DNA of 64,000 nt from Acetobacter malorum (GTDB lineage: Bacteria; Pseudomonadota; Alphaproteobacteria; Acetobacterales; Acetobacteraceae): NCBI RefSeq assembly GCF_002153605.1, contig NZ_JOPG01000022.1, forward strand, positions 1 to 64,000, read 5' to 3'. A model generated the notes under the pieces. It saw only the letters and a program-made list of their open reading frames with translations, ran no database searches and was not told the origin of the DNA. Made by a program: the position numbers and the translations under genes. Below, piece by piece: positions 33,439 to 44,181 of the stretch (position 1 is its first letter; each line of letters starts with the position of its first letter).

Positions 33439-34968
33439 TTGGAAAAATCCCCGCTCTCTCTTTCTAACCTTCTTCATAAAATACCATTTTTCGATGTGCT
33501 TCAGGCTCTACACGTCAAAAAATGGCCTTCAACACTTACGTTTTTTTTTCTCTTTCTTCTGTCCTTTCTCTGTTTTACGCCTGCCTACGCCCAGACAGAT
33601 GATCAGGAACTGAGGAACGAACCCGCTATCCGGGTTGATACCCCCTTGCCCGATAAAGGCGCGCCTCCTTCAACGGTGCCAGCCTTTGCGCGACCAGAAG
33701 CCCTGTTTGCAGATCCCGGCGGCGTGACGAGTTGGCTGAGACGACACGGCATTGCCTTTCTGCTGGCCAACACCAATGAATTTGCAGGCGCGATCACCCC
33801 ACCTGCCCGCGGCGAGGCATTTCGCACCTACCGGCAAGGGGCCAGTAATGCCGGACAATATGCCGCCTCTCTGAATATCGACTGGGAGACACTGGCCGGA
33901 CTGAAAGGTCTGGCCACACATATGATTACGACCGGGCGTTATGGCACCACGGCAAACCGTATGTTTGGAGACTGGCTTAACCATAGTTCGGAAGATTATG
34001 GCGGAGCGGGGAACGTGGCCGTGCATCTCGTCATGCTCTATGCGGAAGAAAACCTGTTTGGGAACCGCCTTGCCATAGCGGGTGGGCGCATGTCCGAGCT
34101 TTCAGACTTTGCTGCCAGTGAACTGTTCTGCAACTTCATGAACGGCAGCATATGTGGCCGCCCCAAGGGCATTTCAGACAGCTCTTACTATCCGGGCTAT
34201 CCTGCCGCCACATGGGCTTTCCGCGTGCGCGGGCGGCCAGCGCGTGATGTCTACGTGCAGACTGGTGTCTATTTTGCAGAAGACGGTATTTATCAGGTTG
34301 CGCAGCATCGCACCGGCTTCAAGTTCAACGGAGCCAATATTGTCGGTCATGTTGTGCCAGTTGAAGTCGGCTGGGAGCCAAAAACGGGCCGGAGCCACAG
34401 CCTGCCCGGCCACTATAAAATTGGTGCTGCTTTGCAGGATGTATCGGTTGCAGATACCTACCGGGACAACCGTGGAAAGCCCTATGCGCTGACCGGTAAC
34501 CAACCGGCACGACATCAATATAGCTGGTCAAGCTGGCTTATGCTGGACCAGCAAGTGCTGCGCTACCGTAAAAACCAGACCAACTCAGGCATCACGGCTC
34601 TTGGGGGGCTGATCTATAACGATCCACGCACCGCCCTGCGAGATTATGAGGTTTATTGCGCCCTGCTGAATCGAGGCTTCTGGCGCAGCCGCCCGTACGA
34701 CACCATAGGTGTTGCGTTCACCTACACTCATATTGCCCAAAACGTGCAGAGAACAGAGGCGTTGCTACGCCGCACCTCTCAACCCATGATTAACCACGCT
34801 ACCGGCATCCAGCGTCACACCAGCGTTCTGGAAGTGAATTACGCGATCCATGTGATGCGTGGCGTCATCTTCCAGCCGGTCTTTGAATATTATTTCCGGC
34901 CCAATGGACAGGGTAATTTGCCCAACGCCGCGATGCTTGGCTTTAAAAGCCATATCGAGATTTTCTAA
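33439..34968 (+). CDS. OprB-family carbohydrate porin
   Basis: 509 residues: signal peptide with hydrophobic core LTFFFLFLLSFLCF and cleavage near AYA-QT, then a porin barrel with alternating strands and a C-terminal Phe. OprB-like blocks are GVTSWLRRHGIAFLLANTNEFAG, ELFCNFMNGSICGRP, YPGYPAATWAFRVRGRP, and VLEVNYAIHVMRGVIFQPVFEYYFRPNG. In acetic acid bacteria such porins admit sugars and polyols to periplasmic dehydrogenases. The start is uncertain: TTG at 33439, or GTG at 33496, neither with a good Shine-Dalgarno. The 195 bases upstream are AT-rich near the gene and carry no ORF. Confidence 0.88.
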   Translation: MEKSPLSLSNLLHKIPFFDVLQALHVKKWPSTLTFFFLFLLSFLCFTPAYAQTDDQELRNEPAIRVDTPLPDKGAPPSTVPAFARPEALFADPGGVTSWLRRHGIAFLLANTNEFAGAITPPARGEAFRTYRQGASNAGQYAASLNIDWETLAGLKGLATHMITTGRYGTTANRMFGDWLNHSSEDYGGAGNVAVHLVMLYAEENLFGNRLAIAGGRMSELSDFAASELFCNFMNGSICGRPKGISDSSYYPGYPAATWAFRVRGRPARDVYVQTGVYFAEDGIYQVAQHRTGFKFNGANIVGHVVPVEVGWEPKTGRSHSLPGHYKIGAALQDVSVADTYRDNRGKPYALTGNQPARHQYSWSSWLMLDQQVLRYRKNQTNSGITALGGLIYNDPRTALRDYEVYCALLNRGFWRSRPYDTIGVAFTYTHIAQNVQRTEALLRRTSQPMINHATGIQRHTSVLEVNYAIHVMRGVIFQPVFEYYFRPNGQGNLPNAAMLGFKSHIEIF

Positions 34969-34973
34969 AACGC

Positions 34974-35015
34974 TCCTCTGCTGCGCCTCCATCTTTTAGG
35001 AAGCACAGCAGAGGA
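34974..35015 (-). terminator. Hairpin between the porin and mqo (convergent)
   Basis: TCCTCTGCTG (34974-34983) and CAGCAGAGGA (35006-35015) are perfect ten-base arms. Read on the minus strand it is followed by GCGTTTTAG, so it best serves mqo; on the plus strand no T-run follows. Confidence 0.6.
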
Positions 35016-35023
35016 AAAAAAGC

Positions 35024-36526
35024 TCAGACCTCACTCAGTTGCAGAACCTTCGTGGTTTTATCCCGCAGTTCAGCACACAAATCCGGATTGTTAGCCAGCG
35101 TCTGACCATAAGACGGGATCATGGCTTTCAGCTTTGCATCCCACTCCGGCAGCTTCTCGGCAAAACATTTTTTCAGCACGGTCAGCATGATGGGAGCTGC
35201 GGTGGAAGCCCCCGGAGAAGCACCAAGTAGCGCAGCAATCGAGCCATCCTGGCTGGCAATCACTTCCGTGCCAAACTGCAGAACCCCACCCTTCTGGGCG
35301 TCTTTCTTGATAATCTGCACACGCTGGCCTGCCACAACCAATTCCCAGTCCTTGGACCGTGCGGTGGGAACAAAGTCACGCAGAGCGTTCATCCGTTCAC
35401 TATTGGACTGCATGACCTGCTCGATCAGATATTTGGTCAGCGGCCAGTTATCCCGAGCGACGGACAGGATGGCCTTGATATTATCAGGCCGGATGGAGCG
35501 CGGCAGATCCATCAAAGACCCATGTTTGAGGAAGCGGGTGGAGAAGCCAGCATACGGCCCAAACAGGAGCGCGGGCTTGCCGTCAATCATGCGGGTGTCC
35601 AGATGCGGCACAGACATGGGCGGTGCACCAACAGAGGCCTTTCCGTAAACCTTTGCCCGATGCTGCGCCACAATTTCCGGGTTCGTGCATCGCAGGAACT
35701 GACCGCTGACCGGGAACCCGCCAACCCCTTTAGCTTCCGGGATGCCTGTTTTCTGGAGCAGAGACAGCGCGCCCCCACCGGCACCGATAAAGACAAAGCG
35801 GGCATTAACCGTGCGCTGTGTGTTAAGGCGCAGATCCTGCACGAGAATCTGCCACCGACCATCCGGGCCGCGCTTGATATTCAGCACATCATGCTTGGTA
35901 TGCAGAGTGCATCCGGCGGTTTCTGTCAGGTAGCTGAACAACAGGCGCGTCAACGCACCGTAGTTCACATCCGTCCCGTTCAGGCTCCGCGTCACGGCCA
36001 GAGGCTGGCCGGGCGGCCGCGCCTGCATGACAAGCGGCATCCACTGCGCCATCTGAGCCGGATCTTCAGAATACTCCATCCCAGCAAACAGCGGATGTGC
36101 ATTCAGCGCCTCATGGCGTTTGCGCAGAAAGGCAACATTGGCCTCTCCCCAGACAAAGCTCATGTGCGGCACGGGGGTAATAAAATCCCGCGGAGAGGCA
36201 ATAATGTCGTTTTCAACCAGATGAGACCAGAACTGGCGGGAAATCTGGAACGCCTCATTCACCGCCACAGCTTTGCTGATATCCACGCTGCCATCGGCCT
36301 TCTGCGGCGTATAGTTCAGCTCACAGAGTGCGGAATGGCCGGTGCCCGCATTATTCCACGCGTCCGAGCTCTCTTCCGCCACGCTATCCAGACGCTCAAA
36401 AATACTGATGCGCCAGTCCGGCTGTAACTGCCGGAGAAACACCCCAAGGGTGGCGCTCATCACGCCTCCACCAATCAGGGCGACATCAACGGATGAAGAA
36501 GGATCGGTCGTGGTGGAACTCATCAT
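35024..36526 (-). CDS. mqo: Malate:quinone oxidoreductase
   Basis: Membrane-associated FAD enzyme that oxidises malate to oxaloacetate and passes electrons to ubiquinone; acetic acid bacteria use it in place of soluble malate dehydrogenase. 500 residues: [16 protein letters not shown] dinucleotide fold, [64 protein letters not shown] and [12 protein letters not shown]. Two adjacent ATGs (36526 and 36523) are possible, with GGAG upstream. Confidence 0.97.
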   Translation of the reverse strand: MMSSTTTDPSSSVDVALIGGGVMSATLGVFLRQLQPDWRISIFERLDSVAEESSDAWNNAGTGHSALCELNYTPQKADGSVDISKAVAVNEAFQISRQFWSHLVENDIIASPRDFITPVPHMSFVWGEANVAFLRKRHEALNAHPLFAGMEYSEDPAQMAQWMPLVMQARPPGQPLAVTRSLNGTDVNYGALTRLLFSYLTETAGCTLHTKHDVLNIKRGPDGRWQILVQDLRLNTQRTVNARFVFIGAGGGALSLLQKTGIPEAKGVGGFPVSGQFLRCTNPEIVAQHRAKVYGKASVGAPPMSVPHLDTRMIDGKPALLFGPYAGFSTRFLKHGSLMDLPRSIRPDNIKAILSVARDNWPLTKYLIEQVMQSNSERMNALRDFVPTARSKDWELVVAGQRVQIIKKDAQKGGVLQFGTEVIASQDGSIAALLGASPGASTAAPIMLTVLKKCFAEKLPEWDAKLKAMIPSYGQTLANNPDLCAELRDKTTKVLQLSEV

Positions 36527-36603
36527 GGTCTCCGCATTATCAGCCCATTTCTTCCCATCGGAAGCAGGAGACGGGCAGAAGGTCTTTCCCGCATGCCGTG
36601 GTT

Positions 36604-36625
36604 CCCGCTCCGGTGCAAGAGCGGG
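36604..36625. repeat. Inverted repeat in the mqo-osmC intergenic region
   Basis: CCCGCTC (36604-36610) and GAGCGGG (36619-36625) surround an eight-base loop in the 257-base divergent region. Possible leader hairpin or operator; nothing else was recognised there. Confidence 0.35.
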
Positions 36626-36783
36626 CGTGAGGTAACCCGTGTGGTTATGCGCTTATCCTATGCCACATTTTCAGCTCGGGGCAGTTCTCATCTCTGCGAG
36701 AGCGGAGCAGCATTGCGTGAACTTAACGGCTGAGGCTGCGTTCTATGCACACTCTGCCCGACAGTAAAAAAGGATTTTGGATT

Positions 36784-37215
36784 ATGGCGATTAAAAAACA
36801 TGGCACCGCCCACTGGGAAGGTTCCATCAAGGAAGGGCATGGCACAATCTCCACGGAAAGCCATGCCCTGAAAAATCAGCCCTACGGGTTTAATACCCGG
36901 TTTGAAGGCAAACCCGGCACCAATCCGGAAGAGCTTCTGGGTGCTGCACACGCAGCCTGTTTTTCCATGGCGCTTTCCCTGATTCTGGGAGACGCAGGTC
37001 TGACGGCAAATTCCATCGATACCAAGGCGGAAGTCAGCCTGAACAAGGTTGCAGATGGTTTTGAAATTGATGCCGTCGCCCTTAAGCTGGAAGCCGAAGT
37101 GCCCGGCGCGACACCGGAGCAGTTTCAGGAACTCGCCAACAAGGCCAAGACCGGTTGCCCGGTTTCCAAGCTTTTCAAGGCGAACATCACACTGGACGCC
37201 AAACTGGTTGGCTAA
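36784..37215 (+). CDS. OsmC-family peroxiredoxin
   Basis: 143 residues. Thiol-dependent peroxidase that detoxifies organic hydroperoxides. Catalytic cysteines are in AAHAACFSMALSL and TGCPVSKLF, the classic OsmC spacing; GTNPEELLGAAHA is the family block. ATG at 36784 follows AAAAGGA, preferred over the in-frame start at 36745. Convergent with aroC, only three bases between stops. Confidence 0.92.
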   Translation: MAIKKHGTAHWEGSIKEGHGTISTESHALKNQPYGFNTRFEGKPGTNPEELLGAAHAACFSMALSLILGDAGLTANSIDTKAEVSLNKVADGFEIDAVALKLEAEVPGATPEQFQELANKAKTGCPVSKLFKANITLDAKLVG

Positions 37216-37218
37216 GCC

Positions 37219-38289
37219 TTAGCCAACCTGTCCACGATGCCGCAAAAGATGGTCTGCCAGAACGCAGGCCATCATGGCCTCTCCCACTGGCACCGCACGA
37301 ATCCCGACACACGGGTCATGCCGCCCTTTGGTAATCACCTCTTTATTCTGGCCATCACGGGTCACAGACGGCACCGGTGCCAGCATTGAGCTGGTCGGCT
37401 TGACAGCAAACCGGGCCACAATTGGCTGACCGCTGGAAATACCGCCCAGAATGCCACCGGCATGGTTTGCGCCAAAGGCAATCTGGCCATCCTGCATGGA
37501 CAGCGAGTCAGCATTCTCAAGGCCGGTCAGAGCGGCAGAGGCGAACCCATCCCCAATTTCCACGCCTTTAACGGCATTGATGCTCATCAGGGCGGCGGCC
37601 AGATCGGAATCCAGCTTGCCATAAACCGGGGCACCAAGGCCGGGCGGAACGCCTTCCGCTACAACCTCAATCACAGCCCCAATAGACAGCCCCGCTTTAC
37701 GGATGCCAGCCAGATACTCTTCCCATTCCGGCACGCAGGCCGCATCCGGGCAGAAAAACGGATTGCGGGTCACTTCATCCCAGTCCCAGCGAGACCGGTC
37801 GATCTTATGCGGGCCAAGCTGCACCAGAGCCCCGCGAATACGCACCCCCTGCCCCAGCACCTGACGCGCCACTGCACCGGCTGCCACCCGGCAGGCCGTC
37901 TCACGCGCGGAAGACCGGCCGCCGCCGCGATAGTCGCGGATGCCGTATTTCAGGTCATACGTCAGATCTGCATGGCCGGGGCGATAGGTCTGCGCAATAT
38001 CGCCGTAGTCGCGGGACCGCTGATCCGTGTTTTCAATCAGCAGAGAAATCGGGGTGCCCGTTGTCTGCCCTTCAAACACACCGGAGAGGATGCGCACGGC
38101 ATCCGGCTCCTTGCGCTGGGTGGTAAAGGCAGACTGGCCGGGCCGCCGCTGGTCGAGAAACGGCTGAATATCCGCCTCGGTCAGAGGCAGGCGGGGCGGG
38201 CAACCATCCACTACACAGCCAATGGCCGGTCCATGGCTTTCACCCCAGGTGGTGACGCGAAAAAGATGGCCAAAGCTGTTGTAGGACAC
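37219..38289 (-). CDS. aroC: Chorismate synthase
   Basis: Last step of the shikimate pathway, FMN-dependent. 356 residues: [20 protein letters not shown] at the N-terminus, [38 protein letters not shown] and RFAVKPTSS. Lies eight bases downstream of fabI on the same strand, so the two are probably cotranscribed. Confidence 0.97.
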   Translation of the reverse strand: MSYNSFGHLFRVTTWGESHGPAIGCVVDGCPPRLPLTEADIQPFLDQRRPGQSAFTTQRKEPDAVRILSGVFEGQTTGTPISLLIENTDQRSRDYGDIAQTYRPGHADLTYDLKYGIRDYRGGGRSSARETACRVAAGAVARQVLGQGVRIRGALVQLGPHKIDRSRWDWDEVTRNPFFCPDAACVPEWEEYLAGIRKAGLSIGAVIEVVAEGVPPGLGAPVYGKLDSDLAAALMSINAVKGVEIGDGFASAALTGLENADSLSMQDGQIAFGANHAGGILGGISSGQPIVARFAVKPTSSMLAPVPSVTRDGQNKEVITKGRHDPCVGIRAVPVGEAMMACVLADHLLRHRGQVG

Positions 38290-38297
38290 AGTAAACC

Positions 38298-39137
38298 TCA
38301 GTCGCCTGCTACAGAGATATCCGGAGCCGTGGGGTTTTTCATGCCCACAATGTTATAGCCGCAGTCAACGTGGTGAATTTCACCCGTTACGCCGGAAGAG
38401 AGGTCGGAGAGCATATAAAGCCCTGCACCGCCCACTTCTTCCAGAGCCACATTGCGCTCCAGCGGAGCATTATACTGGTTCCATTTCAGAATGTAGCGGA
38501 AATCGCCAATCCCGCTGGCTGCCAGCGTCTTGATGGGACCGGCAGAAATACCGTTCACGCGGATGCCGTCTCGCCCAAGATCTGCCGCCATATAACGCAC
38601 AGAGGCTTCCAGAGCCGCCTTGGCAACACCCATCACATTGTAATGCGGCATCACGCGCTCAGCACCCAGATACGTCAGGGTCAGCAGAGAACCGCCATCC
38701 TTCATCAGAGCAGAGGCGCGCTGAGCCACTGCGGTAAAGGAGAAGCAGGAAATGTCCATGGCGGTCAGAAAAGCCTCACGCGGGGTATCGACATACCGCC
38801 CGCGCAGGAACTGCTTATCGGCCCAGCCAATAGCATGCACCACGAAGTCCAGCTTGCCCCACTTTTTCTCCAGCGTGGCGAACAGCTCATCCAGCGCAGC
38901 CTCATCCGTCACATCACACGGCAGAACCAAAGAGGCCCCAATGCTGTCAGCCAGCGGCTTAACCCGCTTGCCCAGTGCTTCACCCTGATAGGTGAAAGCC
39001 ATCTCACCACCCTGAGCCGCAACCGCCTGCGCAATACCCCAGGCAATGGAGCGATCGTTGGCAACACCCATTACCAGACCTTTTTTGCCCTGCATCAATG
39101 TTCCCTGGGCGGGCAATGTGGTGTTGTTGGAAGACAT
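38298..39137 (-). CDS. fabI: Enoyl-ACP reductase (NADH)
   Basis: Final reduction of each fatty acid elongation round. 279 residues of the divergent SDR type: [14 protein letters not shown] cofactor loop and [25 protein letters not shown] with the FabI Tyr-x6-Lys pair. ATG at 39137 has GAGGT seven bases upstream; frame extends further but that part looks non-coding. Located away from the fabD-acpP-fabF cluster, upstream of aroC and divergent from pdxH. Confidence 0.95.
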   Translation of the reverse strand: MSSNNTTLPAQGTLMQGKKGLVMGVANDRSIAWGIAQAVAAQGGEMAFTYQGEALGKRVKPLADSIGASLVLPCDVTDEAALDELFATLEKKWGKLDFVVHAIGWADKQFLRGRYVDTPREAFLTAMDISCFSFTAVAQRASALMKDGGSLLTLTYLGAERVMPHYNVMGVAKAALEASVRYMAADLGRDGIRVNGISAGPIKTLAASGIGDFRYILKWNQYNAPLERNVALEEVGGAGLYMLSDLSSGVTGEIHHVDCGYNIVGMKNPTAPDISVAGD

Positions 39138-39304
39138 GCTGTGACCTCGACCTGTCTGTTGAGTGTGCTCTAAAACTGTAGCGGTTGGTCGCATACCACA
39201 GCCTGCTAAACAAGACCTAAGCGCTTGCTAACGCTTCAAACCATTCTTCCCTTTCGATACAAAGCGTGAAGAGCGGCTTTAATTCGATGCTGAAAGAACA
39301 GGGC

Positions 39305-39940
39305 ATGACTGAATCGACTTCCACTCCCTCCCCGGCCTCCTCGCAAGCGTTGATTGACCTTGCGGCCGATCCGTTCACCCTGTTTTCCGAATGGATGCAG
39401 GAGGCTGAAAAAACCGAGCCTTCAGATCCGAACGCCATGGTGGTTGCCACCAGCACGCCGAATGGCCACCCCTCGGCGCGGATTGTGCTGCTGAAGGGCA
39501 TGGATCGGCGCGGGTTTGTTTTCTACACCAATCAGGACAGCCGCAAGGGGAATGAACTGGCGGAAAATCCGCATGTTGCCTTGCTGTTCCACTGGAAAAG
39601 CCTGCGCCGGCAGATCCGGATTGAAGGCACGGTCACCCCGGTCAGCACGGAAGAGGCGGATGCCTATTTTACGAGTCGGAGCCGTATCTCCCGGATGGGG
39701 GCTGTTGCTTCTGATCAATCCCGCCCACTGGCAGACCGCGCCATTTTTGAGCAGCGCCTGAAGGATGTGGAAGCCCGTTATGAGGGGCAGGATCTCATTC
39801 CGCGCCCGGCCAACTGGTCCGGCTACCGCGTGACGCCCACCTGTTTTGAGTTCTGGCAGGAAAGACCCTACCGCCTGCATGATCGCGCGACATGGACGCG
39901 CGACGGAAACCACTGGAATGTCACGCGTTTATATCCATAA
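39305..39940 (+). CDS. pdxH: Pyridoxamine 5'-phosphate oxidase
   Basis: FMN enzyme making pyridoxal 5'-phosphate. 211 residues: DPFTLFSEWMQEA, ARIVLLKGMDRRGFVFYTNQDSRKG, LLFHWKSLRRQIRIEG, SRSRISRMGAVASDQS, and the C-terminal PYRLHDRATWTRDGNHWNVTRLYP signature (RLHDR...W...RL.P). ATG at 39305 preferred; GTG at 39266 and ATG at 39287 also lie in frame. Divergent from fabI across a 167-base gap. Confidence 0.95.
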   Translation: MTESTSTPSPASSQALIDLAADPFTLFSEWMQEAEKTEPSDPNAMVVATSTPNGHPSARIVLLKGMDRRGFVFYTNQDSRKGNELAENPHVALLFHWKSLRRQIRIEGTVTPVSTEEADAYFTSRSRISRMGAVASDQSRPLADRAIFEQRLKDVEARYEGQDLIPRPANWSGYRVTPTCFEFWQERPYRLHDRATWTRDGNHWNVTRLYP

Positions 39941-40003
39941 CTCTCACGGAACAGATCAACCGGTCGGCCAGCCCGATTCTTATCAACGCGGAGAACAAGA
40001 ACA

Positions 40004-40882
40004 ATGAAAGACGTCCGTAAAATCCTGCTCCCCATGGTCAGCACTTCCAATGGGGAAGCCGCGCTGATTCGGGGTTACAATTTTGCCCGCCGCTTTGGCG
40101 CGCATCTGGCTGTGCTGCATGTCCGCCCGGATGGCCGGGACATTGCACCACTGGCTGGTGAAGGTCTGTCCGGCGCAATGGTGGAAGATCTGATGCGCAC
40201 CGCTGAGCATGAAAGCTCACGCCATGCGCATGAAGTGCGGGCACTGTTTGAACGCTTCGTCGCCGCACATCCGGATATTGAAGTGATTTCGCCTCACTCG
40301 GTTTTCCCGTGGGATAAACCAAGCATCAGCTTCAACATCATCAACGGTGCGGAAAGTGAGATTGTCCCCTCTCACGCCCGACTGTCGGACTTCACACTGG
40401 TGCCGCATCCGGATTCCGGGGCGGAAGTCTCCTCTTCCGAAACGCTGCATGCCGTTCTGTTTGATAGCGGCCGCCCTGTTGTAATCGCGCCGCGCACGCC
40501 CCCCAAAGGCATGATCAAGCGCGTCTGCATTGGCTGGAACGGTACGGCCGAATCTTCATCCGCCCTGCGCGGCGCTCTGGCCTGGGCTCAGACAGCCGAA
40601 GCTGTGCGCGTTCTGCATTGTGAGGATTATCAGCGTCGCGGCCCGAAGGCGCGCGATGTGATCGACTACCTGTCTTTCCACGGCATCAAAGCCGACTCTG
40701 TCGATTTCCCACCGGTTGACCGGGATGTCGGCAAAGGCCTGCTGGCGGCCTGCCATGACTTTGATGCGGATATGCTGGCGATGGGGGCCTATTCCCACTC
40801 CCGCCTGCGTCAGCTCATTCTGGGCGGCGTGACCCGTTATATTCTGGAACATGCTGACCTGACGGTTCTGATGAGCCGCTAA
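40004..40882 (+). CDS. Tandem-domain universal stress protein
   Basis: 292 residues with two UspA-like halves. The C-terminal half keeps the nucleotide-binding pattern (MGAYSHSRLRQLILGGVTRYILEHADLTVLMSR, i.e. G-x2-x-G..G-T). The N-terminal half starts KILLPMVSTSNGEAALIRGYNFARRF but lacks a clear binding loop. Stress adaptation role by family only. Follows pdxH by 63 bases and ends in a strong terminator. Confidence 0.88.
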   Translation: MKDVRKILLPMVSTSNGEAALIRGYNFARRFGAHLAVLHVRPDGRDIAPLAGEGLSGAMVEDLMRTAEHESSRHAHEVRALFERFVAAHPDIEVISPHSVFPWDKPSISFNIINGAESEIVPSHARLSDFTLVPHPDSGAEVSSSETLHAVLFDSGRPVVIAPRTPPKGMIKRVCIGWNGTAESSSALRGALAWAQTAEAVRVLHCEDYQRRGPKARDVIDYLSFHGIKADSVDFPPVDRDVGKGLLAACHDFDADMLAMGAYSHSRLRQLILGGVTRYILEHADLTVLMSR

Positions 40883-40920
40883 AACCCGAACTTCAGCGGG
40901 TTTGAGAACACCTGTAGGTA

Positions 40921-40963
40921 AAAAAATACCCCCGGTCCCTTAGGCTGTCCGGGGGTATTTTTT
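40921..40963 (+). terminator. Intrinsic terminator after the universal stress gene
   Basis: AAAATACCCCCGG and CCGGGGGTATTTT form a 13-base perfect stem, followed by further T. It can work for both this gene and the convergent MBL operon. Confidence 0.9.
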
Positions 40964-41017
40964 GCCTTACAGCTTTATAGCGGTCTGCCTCTTACAAAAC
41001 CCGACCACAAACCACCC

Positions 41018-41821
41018 TCAGGCTTTTTCCGGGTCTGGTAGCGTAAAGCTCAGGCCGTCCCATGCGCCTTCAACACCATCAGGCAGATTGGCCTGCATCC
41101 ACGCCCAGTCCATATCCGGCCCCAGATGGGTCAGAATGAGGCGACGCGGCTGGACACGGTCTTTCCATTCCAGCACCCGGTCCAGCCAGGCATGCGCGCT
41201 ATGCGGCTCCTTCTGGAAACAATCGACAATCCACGTATCCACCCCTGCCAGCACCTTGAATGAGGCTTCCGGCAGTTCCACAACATCTGTGCTGTAAGCA
41301 AAATCCCCACAACGCAGGCCCGATGACGGGATGCGCCCGTGGCTCTGCTCAAACAGCGAGACCTTGTAGCCCCCCATCACCACATCCCCATGCAGCGGCA
41401 CCGGATGCGCTTCAACCACAGCCCGGAAAAAATGTGGCGGGGTCCAGGGTTGGAAAACATAGTTAAAGCGGGTCTGAATTTCTTCCAGAACGGAGGGCGT
41501 GGCGTAGGCCGTAATCGGCTGCTTCACCACACGGTTGATACCCCGCACCTCATCCAGCCCGGCAATATGGTCAGCATGGGCATGGGTGTAGAAAATGGAT
41601 TTGAAGGCGCTGATCCCGTGCGTTAGCAACTGGGCACGGATATCCGGCCCGGTATCCACCAGAATCCCTTCTCCATCTTCCATCTGAATGAAAATCGAAG
41701 CACGGGTGCGGATATTCCGGGGTTCTTTCGGGTCACACTGCCCCCAGATGCCATGGCCGTCTTCGCCGCCGAGCATGGGGACACCGGCCGACCCGCCACA
41801 TCCCAGAATTGTCACCTTCAT
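41018..41821 (-). CDS. MBL-fold metallo-hydrolase (PhnP-like)
   Basis: 267 residues of the beta-lactamase fold: GCGGSAGVPMLGG at the N-terminus, THAHADHIAGLDE (HxHxDH di-metal site), SHGRIPSSGLRCGDFAYSTDV, and LTHLGPDMD. The group includes PhnP phosphodiesterases and is often encoded just after tatD. Last gene of the mltB-to-MBL operon, 18 bases after tatD. Substrate not determined. Confidence 0.88.
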   Translation of the reverse strand: MKVTILGCGGSAGVPMLGGEDGHGIWGQCDPKEPRNIRTRASIFIQMEDGEGILVDTGPDIRAQLLTHGISAFKSIFYTHAHADHIAGLDEVRGINRVVKQPITAYATPSVLEEIQTRFNYVFQPWTPPHFFRAVVEAHPVPLHGDVVMGGYKVSLFEQSHGRIPSSGLRCGDFAYSTDVVELPEASFKVLAGVDTWIVDCFQKEPHSAHAWLDRVLEWKDRVQPRRLILTHLGPDMDWAWMQANLPDGVEGAWDGLSFTLPDPEKA

Positions 41822-41839
41822 ACCGTCTGTCTTTCCTGC

Positions 41840-42628
41840 TCAGACCGCCTTACGGAAGAGACGGAAAAAATTATCGGTCGTCATCTGTGTGAAATCCGCC
41901 AGATCCTGCCCGCGCTCCTGCGCAAGGCAGGCCGCCGTATAGGCCACATAAGCGGGTTCATTCCGCTTCCCACGGCGCGGCACGGGCGCCAGATACGGGG
42001 AATCGGTTTCGACCAGAATACGGTCTGCCGGCAGGTCCCGCGCAACCTCGCGGTATTCCCCGCATTTCGGGAAAGTCGCAATGCCGGAAAAGCTGACATA
42101 GCCACCCAGATCCACCACACACCGGGCCAGATCAACACTAGACGCAAAGCAATGCAGCAGGATGGGAAAGGCCCCCTTCGCGGACTCGTCCCGCAAAATC
42201 TGCGCGACATCCTCATCCGCTTGCCGGGCATGGATGATAATGGGCACATTCAGCGCACGGGCGGCACCAATATGCTGCCGGAAGCTCTCCTGCTGGAGCG
42301 GCCTGACCTCTTCCACGCCGTGGAAATAGTCCAGACCACTCTCGCCAATCCCCACGACGTTCGGTGCATCTGCGATTGCGATAATCTCTTCCACAGAGGG
42401 CACAGGCACTTCTTCAACATGGTCCGGGTGCGTGCCAACCGTGCACCATACCCGCACATCCGGCGTATTGAACGTCGTCAAGCGCTTCTGCTCATCCGCA
42501 CGGGCCAGACGTGTGCCGATGGTGACCATCCCACTGACGCCGGCCTCTTTGGCCGCCGTCAGCAGCGCTGGCAGTTCTTCATCCGTGTAGTGGTCCAGAT
42601 GACAGTGAGAGTCGATTAGTCCAGTCAT
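41840..42628 (-). CDS. TatD-family metal-dependent hydrolase
   Basis: 262 residues of the amidohydrolase fold: DSHCHLDH metal pair, GESGLDYFHG, FRQHIGAARALNVPIIIHARQAD, LLHCFASS, and ETDSPYLAP. TatD proteins are 3'-5' DNases in DNA quality control. It directly follows metG, as in many genomes. ATG at 42628 chosen; a GTG at 42643 overlapping the metG stop is also possible. Confidence 0.92.
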   Translation of the reverse strand: MTGLIDSHCHLDHYTDEELPALLTAAKEAGVSGMVTIGTRLARADEQKRLTTFNTPDVRVWCTVGTHPDHVEEVPVPSVEEIIAIADAPNVVGIGESGLDYFHGVEEVRPLQQESFRQHIGAARALNVPIIIHARQADEDVAQILRDESAKGAFPILLHCFASSVDLARCVVDLGGYVSFSGIATFPKCGEYREVARDLPADRILVETDSPYLAPVPRRGKRNEPAYVAYTAACLAQERGQDLADFTQMTTDNFFRLFRKAV

Positions 42629-42639
42629 ACTCGTCTCAT

Positions 42640-44181
42640 TCACGCAGGGTCAGCGGCTTCAACATAGCGCGGGAAAATCCCCTGCGGTGCAGGCAGCTGA
42701 CGGCCTCCCGGCAGCGGTGTTTCCAGAGCCGCAAATGTGCGCTCCTCTTCCGTCACACCAAGCTGCGTCAGCATCCGGTCCATGCTCTGCGGCATATAGG
42801 GCTGAAGCACGGTGGCGATCCCACGCAGAGCATCCACCAGCACGCGCAACACGTCGCTCATCCGTTCCGGGTCGGTCTTCTTGAGCGCCCACGGAGCCTG
42901 ATGGTCGATATAGGCATTACAGGCGCGGATGACTTTCCACACATCTTCCAGCGCATCCGTCAGGGCACAACGGTCCATCTGACTGGCCATCAGCTCGGGC
43001 AGCACGGCCACATGGTTGAGAAGCTGCGTATCCTCTTCCGTCAGTGTGCGGCGTTCCGGCAGAACGCCCCCACAGTTGCGGGCCACCAGAGACAGCGTAC
43101 GCTGGGCCAGATTACCCAGATCATTCGCCAACTCGATATTATTCCGCATAATCAGGGACTTGCGAGACAAATCGCTATCACCCCCAAAGGGCACTTCCCG
43201 GAGCAGGAAGAAGCGCACGGCGTCCAGTCCGAATTCCTTCACCAGATCCCGCGGGTCGACCACATTGCCCAGAGATTTGCTCATCTTCTGGCCTTCAACA
43301 GTCCACCAGCCGTTTGCAAAAATCTTCTTCGGCAGTTCAATCCCCGCTGCCATCAGGAATGCAGGCCAGTAAATGGCGTGGAAACGGGCAATATCCTTAC
43401 CGACCAGATGCTGGCTTGCAGGCCAGAAACGGGCGCGCGGGGCTGCTGTATCCGGGTAGTCCAGTGCGCTGAGATAGTTCGCCAGCGCGTCAAACCAGAC
43501 ATACATCACATGCTTGTCGTCACCCGGCACCGGGATACCCCAGTTGAAGCTGGTGCGGCTGATAGAAAGATCCCGCAGCCCCTGCTTCACAAAGCTGACG
43601 ATTTCCCGCTTCATACCATGCGGACCAAGGAACTCCGGGTGTGCCTCGTAATGGGCCAGCAGACGGTCCTGAAAGTGGGACAGACGGAAGAAGTAAGACG
43701 GCTCCTTAACCCATTCAACCGGCGCACCTGTCGGCGCAACTTTCTGGCCATTCGGCCCGTCAATCAGCTCGTCTTCCCCGTAGAAGCATTCATCGCGCAG
43801 GGCATACCAGCCCTCATACGCCCCCAGATAAATGGCATCATTTTCCGCCACTTTCTGCCACAGTGCCTGCGCACCCTTGATGTGCCGCGGCTCAGTGGTG
43901 CGGATATAATCATCGTAGGAGATGGCCATGGCGTCTGCCATGCTGCGGAAATCATCAGACACCCGGTCCGCAAAAGCCTTGGGCTCCACACCTGCCGCCT
44001 GCGCCGCCTGCTCCACTTTCTGGCCGTGCTCATCCGTGCCGGTCAGAAAAAACACATCATCTCCGGCCAGACGATGAAAACGTGCCAGCACATCTGCCGC
44101 AACGGAGGTGTAGGCGTGGCCAATGTGCGGCGCGCCGTTCACATAATAAATCGGGGTCGTGACGTAAAAAGGGCGGGTCAT
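42640..44181 (-). CDS. metG: Methionyl-tRNA synthetase
   Basis: Charges tRNA-Met. 513 residues, the short form without the C-terminal dimerisation domain. Class I motifs: HIGH at 19-22 (APHIGHAYTS) and KMSKSLGNVVDPRDL around residue 300; zinc-knuckle Cys pairs are missing or reduced, as in short alphaproteobacterial forms. Four-base overlap with holB upstream; tatD starts just beyond its stop. Confidence 0.97.
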   Translation of the reverse strand: MTRPFYVTTPIYYVNGAPHIGHAYTSVAADVLARFHRLAGDDVFFLTGTDEHGQKVEQAAQAAGVEPKAFADRVSDDFRSMADAMAISYDDYIRTTEPRHIKGAQALWQKVAENDAIYLGAYEGWYALRDECFYGEDELIDGPNGQKVAPTGAPVEWVKEPSYFFRLSHFQDRLLAHYEAHPEFLGPHGMKREIVSFVKQGLRDLSISRTSFNWGIPVPGDDKHVMYVWFDALANYLSALDYPDTAAPRARFWPASQHLVGKDIARFHAIYWPAFLMAAGIELPKKIFANGWWTVEGQKMSKSLGNVVDPRDLVKEFGLDAVRFFLLREVPFGGDSDLSRKSLIMRNNIELANDLGNLAQRTLSLVARNCGGVLPERRTLTEEDTQLLNHVAVLPELMASQMDRCALTDALEDVWKVIRACNAYIDHQAPWALKKTDPERMSDVLRVLVDALRGIATVLQPYMPQSMDRMLTQLGVTEEERTFAALETPLPGGRQLPAPQGIFPRYVEAADPA